DNA of 5,068 nt from NCBI GenBank assembly GCA_021795255.1, contig JAJYPQ010000338.1, positions 1 to 5,068 on the forward strand. The letters are read 5' to 3'. Below are positions 1 through 5,068 of this stretch, one piece after another. Numbering within the stretch: the stretch's first letter is position 1; every line of letters begins with the position of its first letter. This DNA is from Pseudomonadota bacterium (lineage in GTDB: Bacteria > Pseudomonadota > Gammaproteobacteria > Acidiferrobacterales > Acidiferrobacteraceae). A program made the position numbers and the translations under genes. The notes below the pieces were generated by a model, which saw nothing but the letters and a program-made list of their open reading frames with translations, had not been told where the DNA came from and ran no database searches.

Positions 1-84
1 CGTGTTACGCACTGCCGCTTTACGAACCACCGCCGGAAGCACACAGATGAGGATTGCGCCGCCGACAACGACAGTATGTTGGGC
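1..84 (-). other. Region downstream of the SWIM gene; no gene resolved
   Basis: No convincing intrinsic terminator, with stem and U-tract, is seen after the SWIM stop. On the minus strand the frame following that TAA stays open to the window edge and encodes a hydrophobic stretch TVVVGGAILICVLPAVV followed by basic residues RKAAVR, like a membrane segment. It has no ATG, GTG or TTG start before the hydrophobic part, so it is not called as a gene. It may be chance, or the start of something that continues beyond the window. Confidence 0.25.
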
Positions 85-1068
85 TTAACGATCATTGTGC
101 TTTGGCCGATGCGCCACGCTTTTTTTCTTAGCCGCAGTGGTTACCGTTACTTGAGGCTTTGTGGTTGACGGCATGCGCACCGTCAATTTGCGCTGGCCCG
201 CGCGATTCCCGGCAGGCGGCTTTGCCCGCGCAGGCTTCTTGGCTGTTAGAGGCTTCTTGCTCTTCGCCGCCGCAGACTTATCTGCGGGTTTGCGCGCAAG
301 ATTTTTTTCCGGTCGTGGGGCCTGTTGTGGGCGCGTACCCCTTGTCGGCGGTAGCGTTTCGTCCATCTCAATGCCAAACACGTCTGCAATCCTCGCATGG
401 TCAAGCGCTTTACCAGTCTCCAGACGCTTCTGTCGTTTCGGCACGCCAACTCCCGCTTGGCTAATGAGGTCCTTAGCGTCAACGCGCCGCAAACTAAAAA
501 GCAATTCGGGCTGTTGATCGAGGCGCGCGCCCACCCCATAGAGCACTGCGGCAACATGCTTGCACATCGAGGCCCAGTCTGGGCAACTGCAACTGAAGCG
601 AATTTCCTTCGGTCCGGGGAACAGCCCGGTCCCCGGCTTACAGATGCGCTCCATGACAGTCGTCGACAGTTTTCCTTGCAGAAGCTCGATGAGCGAATCG
701 ATAGAGTTCGCGCAATCCGTGCCGATGGCCTGCCACTGCTTCACCGGGACCGCCGCGACATTGATGGTGACCGTGTAGACGTCCGAGCCCATCACCTGCG
801 CCCGCACCTCCCCTTCGGTGATGGTGAGGTCGATAACCGAGCCGTTGCGAACGTAGGTGCGCCCGCGTGGCAGGCGGTTGGCGTAGTCACTGTAGCGCTC
901 GAGGTTCTCGCACCAAGCCTTCCCCCAGAACGTCTTCGCGATGGCGCCGCGGTACGATTCGATTGGCGAAAGGCTGACACCTAATTTCTTTGCCTTGGCC
1001 GCGACGCTTTCCGCCTTTTTGCGCCGTTGGGCAGCCGAAACATAGGGTTTCCAGCTATAGTAGGCCAT
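85..1068 (-). CDS. SWIM zinc-finger protein with basic C-terminal tail
   Basis: 327-residue protein of the bacterial SWIM zinc-finger family, probably cytoplasmic and nucleoid-associated. Seen: a basic N-terminal region (residues 1-30, YYSWKPYV then an R/K-rich helix), a segment typical of this family around 46-80 (FWGKAW, RLPRGRTYVRNG), and a SWIM motif at 158-171 (FSCSCPDWASMCKH) with zinc ligands C160, C162, C169 and H171, i.e. CxCx6CxH. From about 246 to the end the chain is low-complexity, rich in Lys, Ala and Pro with very few acidic residues, resembling histone H1 tails. Known of the family: SWIM domains bind DNA or protein and in bacteria often accompany SNF2 ATPases. Inferred: it is a partner or targeting subunit for the SNF2 ATPase encoded just upstream. 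The ATG at 1068 is preceded by a purine-rich Shine-Dalgarno sequence and follows the ATPase stop by 8 bases, so the two genes are almost certainly co-transcribed. There is no signal peptide and the zinc ligands are complete. Confidence 0.9.
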   Translation of the reverse strand: MAYYSWKPYVSAAQRRKKAESVAAKAKKLGVSLSPIESYRGAIAKTFWGKAWCENLERYSDYANRLPRGRTYVRNGSVIDLTITEGEVRAQVMGSDVYTVTINVAAVPVKQWQAIGTDCANSIDSLIELLQGKLSTTVMERICKPGTGLFPGPKEIRFSCSCPDWASMCKHVAAVLYGVGARLDQQPELLFSLRRVDAKDLISQAGVGVPKRQKRLETGKALDHARIADVFGIEMDETLPPTRGTRPQQAPRPEKNLARKPADKSAAAKSKKPLTAKKPARAKPPAGNRAGQRKLTVRMPSTTKPQVTVTTAAKKKSVAHRPKHNDR

Positions 1069-1069
1069 G

Positions 1070-1078
1070 ATCCCCCTT
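1070..1078 (-). promoter_or_regulatory. Ribosome binding site of the SWIM gene, overlapping the SNF2 stop
   Basis: Read on the minus strand the junction is TAAGGGGGATCATG. The TAA ends the SNF2 gene, AAGGGGGA is a Shine-Dalgarno-like tract that shares two bases with that stop, and the ATG starts the SWIM gene. The spacing supports the ATG at 1068 as the start. It also suggests that ribosomes finishing the ATPase could reinitiate on the SWIM gene (translational coupling, inferred). Confidence 0.7.
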
Positions 1079-3791
1079 ACTCTTCCTTCGCACTATGAAT
1101 GTCGAGCTTCACCAAGTCGAGGAGTTCGCGGTCGCTCATCTCGGTTAGCAAAAGCTCCGCGCCACCCTCCAATACGCCCTTTACCAGTTTCAGCTTCGAT
1201 TCAATCAGCTGATCAATGTGGTCGTCAATGGTGCCGCGGCAGATAAACTTGTGTACTAGCACGTTCTTCCGCTGGCCGATGCGAAAGGCGCGATCGGTTG
1301 CCTGGTTTTCCACCGCCGGATTCCACCACCGGTCAAAATGAATAACATGTGACGCGGCGGTGAGGTTGAGCCCCGCTCCGCCGGCCTTGAGGGAGAGTAC
1401 AAAAAACGGTGCCAGCTCGTCTTCCTGGAAGCGTTTGACCAACGTGCGGCGCTTGGCGACCGGGGTTCCGCCGTGCAGCACGAGTCCCGGACGTTGAAAT
1501 ATGGACCCGAGCAATGCGGCCAGCGGTTCGGTAGTTTCGCGAAACTGCGTAAATACCAGCACCTTCTCCTGTTTGGCGGCGATAATCTCGGCCAATTCGC
1601 GTAGACGCGCGAATTTGCCACTATCGTCCGCGCCCCATGCGCTATCGCCTAACCATTGCGAGGGGTGGTTGCAAATCTGCTTGAAGCGCATCAGAAAAGA
1701 CAGCACAACACCCTTGCGGCCGATTCCTTCCACGTCTTCTAGCGCAATCGCAAGTTCCGTGACGGCATGCTGATAGAGTGCAGCCTGAGCCTGGCTCATG
1801 TGGCACCAAGTCTTGATCTCGGTCTTGTCCGGAAGATCGGTCATCACGCGCTTGTCGGTTTTCAGGCGTCGCAATATGTAGGGTTGCACTAATGTTCGCA
1901 GTGGGCCGAAATGCTCGGTTTTTGCGAGCTCCTTGGCAAACTTGGCAAAGACCTTATCCGAGCCTAACAGGCCTGGATGAGTAAAATCGAAGATCGACCA
2001 TAGATCGCTTAGCCGATTTTCCACGGGTGTGCCGGTCAGCGCGATACGCGTCCCGGCTTTGAGTCTCTTTACTTGCCGCGTCTGTTTGGCGCCCGGATTT
2101 TTTATGGCCTGCGCTTCATCGATAACCGCTAGGTGCCAATCAATGGTCTCCAGCGTCGGCAAACGCGCCAACGAGCCGTAGCTCGTAATGACGAGATCGA
2201 CGTCTTTCAGTCGTCTTGCGTCCAATGCGCGCAATCCGGCGGCCGGCATGACAGAAGGGTGCGCTATCAGTAGGCGCAGGCTGGGCGCGAAGCGTTCGGC
2301 TTCCTCTGCCCAGTTGGCGAGGAGTGATGCGGGCGCGACCAGCAGGCTTGGGCGAAGGTTTTTGCGCTCGCGCTTTAAAACCAGAAGCAGGGTCAACACT
2401 TGAATGGTTTTGCCAAGACCCATGTCGTCAGCGAGACATGCCCCCAGACCTAGTCTGGTAAGCAAATACAGCCAACGCACGCCGACCTGTTGATACGGCC
2501 GTAACGTGGCCTTGAGTTCCGGGCCGGGGTTGATCTGTGCCAGCCCCTCAGGTTGGCGCAGCCCTTGCAATGCCTCGGCCAGCCAAGGGCCGGCCGTCCA
2601 TTGCGACCAATCGGCATCGGCGGGATCCAATACATCGGCATCGAGCCTCGCCCCAGCCATCAGGCGCATCGCCTCGGAGAAACCCAGGCCCGTCGCGGCC
2701 GCCTTTTTCTCTATGGCCCTGAAGCGCTCCAATAGACGCCCCAGCCGGTCTTGGTCCACCTCGACCCAGCGCCCACGAATCCATTGCAATCCATCGGTGC
2801 TTTTAAGTAAGGTCTTGATCTCGGCGGCACTGAGGCGCTCGCCATCGAGCGTCATCTCGATGTGGAAATCCAGCAGTGCATCCTGACCCAGCATTGAAGG
2901 TGCGCGGGCGCCTACGCTGGCCTTGACCTGCGGCCGGACCGGGCGGCCGGCACGCCAGGTCCCCGGCGTGCGCACGATGATGCCTGCGGCTTCGAGTTTC
3001 GCGATATCAGTGAGGAACTGATGGGCATCCGCCAATGTCCAGCGTAGCGGGTGGAAGATTTCCCCGGCATCTACCATTTCCCGTAGCCAATCACATTGCA
3101 GAGCGCCGTTTCGGACCGGCGTGAGCAAGGACAACAGGCGCGCTTGGCTCTTGCCGTCGGAGAATTCCGTCAGTGCCTGCGATAGCGGAAGGTGTTGCGG
3201 CTTGCCATGGGTCGACAAACGCGAGGTGTAGGTGGCCAGAAATGCAAAGGGGGCTTCGCTATCTCGGTGATTCTCGGCTAGATTGAAATACACCCGACCT
3301 ACCTGATTCCAAGCGGGATGGCGGGCCTTAAGGTAATCCTGAAGCGGGTGTTTCGATGCGGCCAGCTCGGCGCGCAAAGCGGTATCGAGCTCGACCCATA
3401 AGGCTTTCAGGACCTCCGTTGTGAGATACTCTGCACCTCTCATCGGAGGCGCATTGGCAATCAGCGCGTGGCACCACTCATCGTCGGGGGCAGATACGGC
3501 CACGTTGGCGTCTTGGGGCGTGGCGCATAACAGTGTCACATAATGCGCGGCGAAACTTCTCCACCAAGCCAGGCTAGATGACAAGGTGGTACCGATTTCC
3601 GTCGCACCCAGATGGAGCAGACCGTGTCCGGCGCCGAGCGCAAAGGTATCGGCAAGTCGACCCTGAAGTTCTGCAGGCAAGGGATGCAAGCCATCAGGAT
3701 CCGGAGCCCACAGCAGGTGACCTTGCGGGGTCAGTAGAAGCGTATGGGGAGTGACGGCAGCGATTGTCACCGATTCCGTCGCATCAATCAC
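1077..3791 (-). CDS. SNF2-family DEAD/DEAH-type ATPase (SWI2/SNF2 helicase)
   Basis: 904-residue superfamily 2 SNF2 ATPase, an ATP-driven double-stranded DNA translocase expected to remodel protein-DNA complexes rather than unwind DNA. Seen: RPYQQVGVRWL at 431-441 (motif Q-like region), Walker A DDMGLGKT at 455-462 with K461, Walker B DEAQ at 558-561, motif III LTGTP at 585-589, LPYIL/RRLKT-type linker near 636-645, motif IV region VLVFTQF at 744-750, motif V GGAGLNL at 804-810 and motif VI with QATDRAFRIGQ at 830-840. Both RecA lobes are therefore intact. The region before about residue 425 lacks helicase motifs. Its 290-420 part matches the place where the bacterial SNF2-associated domain (DUF3670 type) normally sits, assigned from position and not by search. 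The start is GTG at 3791, because TAA precedes it directly in frame; a GTG eight codons in is the only nearby alternative. No strong Shine-Dalgarno is visible, and GTGA overlaps an upstream stop. It heads a unit with the SWIM gene. Roles in DNA repair or phage defence are possible but unproven. Confidence 0.95.
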   Translation of the reverse strand: MIDATESVTIAAVTPHTLLLTPQGHLLWAPDPDGLHPLPAELQGRLADTFALGAGHGLLHLGATEIGTTLSSSLAWWRSFAAHYVTLLCATPQDANVAVSAPDDEWCHALIANAPPMRGAEYLTTEVLKALWVELDTALRAELAASKHPLQDYLKARHPAWNQVGRVYFNLAENHRDSEAPFAFLATYTSRLSTHGKPQHLPLSQALTEFSDGKSQARLLSLLTPVRNGALQCDWLREMVDAGEIFHPLRWTLADAHQFLTDIAKLEAAGIIVRTPGTWRAGRPVRPQVKASVGARAPSMLGQDALLDFHIEMTLDGERLSAAEIKTLLKSTDGLQWIRGRWVEVDQDRLGRLLERFRAIEKKAAATGLGFSEAMRLMAGARLDADVLDPADADWSQWTAGPWLAEALQGLRQPEGLAQINPGPELKATLRPYQQVGVRWLYLLTRLGLGACLADDMGLGKTIQVLTLLLVLKRERKNLRPSLLVAPASLLANWAEEAERFAPSLRLLIAHPSVMPAAGLRALDARRLKDVDLVITSYGSLARLPTLETIDWHLAVIDEAQAIKNPGAKQTRQVKRLKAGTRIALTGTPVENRLSDLWSIFDFTHPGLLGSDKVFAKFAKELAKTEHFGPLRTLVQPYILRRLKTDKRVMTDLPDKTEIKTWCHMSQAQAALYQHAVTELAIALEDVEGIGRKGVVLSFLMRFKQICNHPSQWLGDSAWGADDSGKFARLRELAEIIAAKQEKVLVFTQFRETTEPLAALLGSIFQRPGLVLHGGTPVAKRRTLVKRFQEDELAPFFVLSLKAGGAGLNLTAASHVIHFDRWWNPAVENQATDRAFRIGQRKNVLVHKFICRGTIDDHIDQLIESKLKLVKGVLEGGAELLLTEMSDRELLDLVKLDIHSAKEE

Positions 3792-3910
3792 TTACGACTT
3801 CGCCCGCGCCCAATGTATCCCTCATAAGCCCCCTGCAGCTTCTTGGCACCAGGAAGCGCAACGCCATAATAAACACGCGAAAAGGCCTTGTCCACAAACC
3901 GAATTGACTC
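3788..3910 (-). pseudogene. Possible C-terminal remnant of a third operon gene, cut by the IS
   Basis: A 40-codon open frame ends in TGA at 3788-3790, which overlaps the SNF2 GTG start as GTGA, an arrangement typical of coupled genes in one operon. The predicted peptide has ordinary protein-like composition, includes RFVDKAFSRVYYGVALPGAK and ends GYIGRGRSRK. Reading upstream, it meets a TGA at 3911-3913, just before the first insertion-sequence repeat. No start codon with a convincing ribosome site is seen within it. I interpret it as the tail of a gene whose front was separated by the insertion. I do not recognise the protein family. An open frame of this length can arise by chance in GC-rich DNA, so it may instead be untranslated leader of the SNF2 gene. 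Confidence 0.4.
3866..3894 (-). promoter_or_regulatory. Candidate sigma-70-type promoter for the SNF2-SWIM unit
   Basis: On the minus strand TGGACA (3889-3894) is followed after exactly 17 bases by TATTAT (3866-3871). Each hexamer matches five of six consensus positions. Transcription would start near 3859 and give a leader of about 68 bases before the GTG at 3791. The site lies on the host side of the likely IS boundary, so the pair could still be expressed after the insertion. It overlaps the possible gene remnant, where it would act as an internal promoter. The call rests on sequence match alone. Confidence 0.4.
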
Positions 3911-3918
3911 TCATTGAA

Positions 3919-3932
3919 AATGTAAGCGAAAT
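3919..3932 (+). repeat. 14-base direct repeat, copy 1, at the IS left end
   Basis: AATGTAAGCGAAAT, identical to a second copy 36 bp downstream. Its place between the host DNA and the transposase start fits a transposase-binding site in the element end; this role is inferred. The flanks differ between copies apart from short A/G-rich matches. Confidence 0.75.
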
Positions 3933-3954
3933 CGATTCGTTGCCTCAAATAAGG

Positions 3955-3968
3955 AATGTAAGCGAAAT
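3955..3968 (+). repeat. 14-base direct repeat, copy 2, at the IS left end
   Basis: Second perfect copy of AATGTAAGCGAAAT, starting 36 bp after the first, between copy 1 and the transposase ribosome site. Two same-orientation copies about three and a half helical turns apart suggest paired transposase binding. An inverted counterpart would be expected at the unseen right end. Confidence 0.75.
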
Positions 3969-3986
3969 TCCCCTGCGGGTGTATTC

Positions 3987-4015
3987 GGGAGGGGTTCGCA
4001 ATGAGGCTGACATGA
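3987..4015 (+). promoter_or_regulatory. Translation start region of the transposase with a four-codon leader frame
   Basis: A strong Shine-Dalgarno-like tract GGGAGGGG (3987-3994) sits six bases before ATG 4001, which opens only four codons (MRLT) before TGA at 4013-4015. That stop overlaps the transposase ATG at 4012 as ATGA. The transposase ATG also has its own GAGG five bases upstream. This could be a coupled leader peptide limiting transposase synthesis, or simply another lesion that detached the true start at 4001. The sequence alone cannot decide. Confidence 0.35.
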
Positions 4016-5068
4016 TCGAGCGTAGAGCGGTGATACGGCAGGCGGCAGCGGGCTATCGCAAAAGCGCAAAGGTCAGTGGCTCGATGAGCTCGTGGCGCTT
4101 ACCGGCTATCACCGATAGTACGCGGTGCGTCTGCTGCGTACCCATGGCAGGACGATCCGGCGCGCGGGTCGGGTGCGCCTCGTCGCCGATGTCGGGCTTA
4201 AAGCCCGGTGGGGCCGCCAGCCCGTCTATGATGCGCCGGTCCTGGGGGCGCGGAAGTTCCTCTGGGCGATCATGGATTTCCTCTGCGGCAAGCGATTGAA
4301 GGCGATTCTGCCCGAGGTGATTGTGGCCCTCGAGCGCCACCGGGAGATCCGGTTTAAGCGCCCCCGTGCGGCGCAAGCTCTTGGCCATCAGCGCTGCCAC
4401 GATCGACCGGCTCTTGGCCCCGTCGCGTCACCAATTCGAGCTTCGCGGGCGATCCGGCACCAAACCCGGCACCCTCCTGAAACACCAGATCCCGATCCGC
4501 ACGTTCACCGAATGGGACAATGCCCGTCCCGGATTCCTCGAGGTCGACCTTGTCGGCCACGATGGCGGGGTTGCCTCGGGGGACTTCTGCCAGACCCTCG
4601 ATGCGACCGATGTGGCGAGCGGCTGGACCGAGACCCAAGCCGTGCTCAACAAGGCCCTGGATATTTCAGGCGCTGAAGGACATCCGTGTGCACCTTCCCT
4701 TCGCGCTCCTCGGGATCGATTCGGACAACGGCTCGGAGTTCATCAACCAGGAACTACTGCGCTACTGCCGAAGCGAGCACATCACCTTCACGCGGGGGCG
4801 GGCGTACAAGAAGAATGACGGCTGCTTCATCGAGCAGAAAAACTATTCCGTGGCGCGCCGGGCGGTGGGGTATGCACGCTACGAAGGTGCGAGCGACCTC
4901 AAGTGCCTGAACGAGCTGTATCGACAGCTGCGCCAGTATACCAACTTCTTTCAGCCGGTCATGAAGCTCGTGCGCAAGGAACGCAACGGCGCCAGGGTGA
5001 AGAAGACCTACGATGCGCCGAAGACCCCTTATCGGCGGTTGCTTGCCCTGCCCGGGCTAGGCAAGGTA
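4012..5068 (+). pseudogene. Integrase-core (DD35E) transposase, disrupted by frameshifts and a stop
   Basis: Reassembled across frames, this encodes an IS transposase. It begins with MIERRAVIRQAAAGYRKSAK at the ATG 4012 (GAGG at 4003-4006). It changes frame near 4066-4070 into GQWLDELVALTGYHR, hits TAG at 4116-4118 where a residue such as Lys would be expected, and continues YAVRLLRTHGRTIRR to about 4358. It shifts again at the C-rich stretch 4359-4365 into APVRRKLLAISAATIDRLL, reads to about 4656, then shifts a third time into FQALKDIRVHLPFALLGIDS, which stays open to the window edge. The catalytic residues survive: Asp at 4546-4548 (EVDLVGH), Asp at 4724-4726 (DSDNGSEF) and Glu at 4832-4834 (IEQKN), with 35 residues between the last two. 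At the third shift about five bases seem missing compared with the usual four-residue stretch between NKA and FQAL; this is recalled from the family, not aligned. With four lesions, no full-length transposase can be made. The C-terminus lies outside the window. Confidence 0.88.

Larger units (their letters stand above)
3905..5068 (+). mobile_element. Degenerate insertion sequence, left end and most of the transposase
   Basis: The region holds a decayed transposase gene preceded by a repeat-bearing end about 100 bases long. The left boundary is estimated at 3902-3918, because the minus-strand frame of the upstream remnant stops at 3911-3913 and the first terminal-type repeat begins at 3919; the exact base and any target duplication cannot be fixed without the right end. 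The right end lies beyond 5068, as the transposase frame is still open there. The transposase resembles integrase-core (rve, DD35E) transposases of the group often filed under ISNCY or likened to IS481; I cannot fix the family name. The element reads away from the SNF2 unit. Confidence 0.8.

Noticed and set aside
61..84. Intrinsic terminator after the SWIM gene
   Set aside because: Only a four-base stem (CAAC/GTTG) could be paired and no U-tract follows it on the minus strand.
397..984. 195-codon plus-strand open frame opposite the SWIM gene
   Set aside because: It is fully antisense to a gene with a clear zinc-finger motif, has an Arg/Ala/His-biased composition and no recognisable motif; it is a GC-rich shadow frame.
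85..3791. A complete known defence system such as DISARM or BREX
   Set aside because: Only the SNF2 ATPase could belong. No methyltransferase, phospholipase-D or DUF1998 partner is seen in the window, so the assignment is not supported.
4060..4072. Programmed -1 frameshifting as an explanation of the first transposase frame change
   Set aside because: IS transposases can use this, but no A6-type slippery heptamer is present, the later shifts go the other way, and a TAG follows within 50 bases. Mutation is the simpler reading.
3751..4299. 182-codon plus-strand frame spanning the SNF2 start, the IS end and the transposase start
   Set aside because: It joins host DNA to IS DNA across the boundary. 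Only its internal part from 4012 to about 4068 matches the transposase; the rest is read in the wrong frame.
4053..4400. Minus-strand open frame across the transposase
   Set aside because: It lies opposite recognisable transposase sequence and shows no family motif of its own.

Overview
The window looks like chromosomal DNA from a moderately GC-rich bacterium, probably a proteobacterium. That placement is inferred from codon choice and the style of the genes; no taxonomic marker is present. It splits into two blocks that point away from each other.

Block 1 (about 85-3791, minus strand) is a compact two-gene unit. Upstream is a 904-residue SNF2-family ATPase with a GTG start and all the main helicase motifs. 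Eight bases past its stop comes a 327-residue SWIM zinc-finger protein whose ribosome binding site overlaps the ATPase stop codon. Such an ATPase and a small SWIM protein are a plausible functional pair, with the ATPase as the DNA motor and the SWIM protein as a DNA- or protein-binding partner. The SWIM protein ends in a long lysine/alanine/proline-rich tail. The substrate of the pair cannot be read from this window.

Junction (3788-4011). Immediately upstream of the ATPase, on the same strand, a 40-codon open frame ends in a TGA that overlaps the ATPase GTG start (GTGA). It runs into a stop just where insertion-sequence DNA appears to begin, so it may be the tail of a third operon gene cut off by the insertion. 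A good sigma-70-type promoter candidate lies inside it and could drive the ATPase pair. Two 14-base direct repeats 36 bp apart then mark the left end of the element.

Block 2 (about 3905-5068, plus strand) is the left and central part of an insertion sequence. Its DD35E (integrase-core) transposase is clearly recognisable but broken: three frame changes and one in-frame TAG interrupt it. The right end lies beyond the window.

No RNA genes or CRISPR arrays were seen. No wholly new system is evident. The points most worth checking are the SNF2/SWIM pair with its histone-H1-like tail, the decapitated upstream frame, and the repeat structure of the element end.
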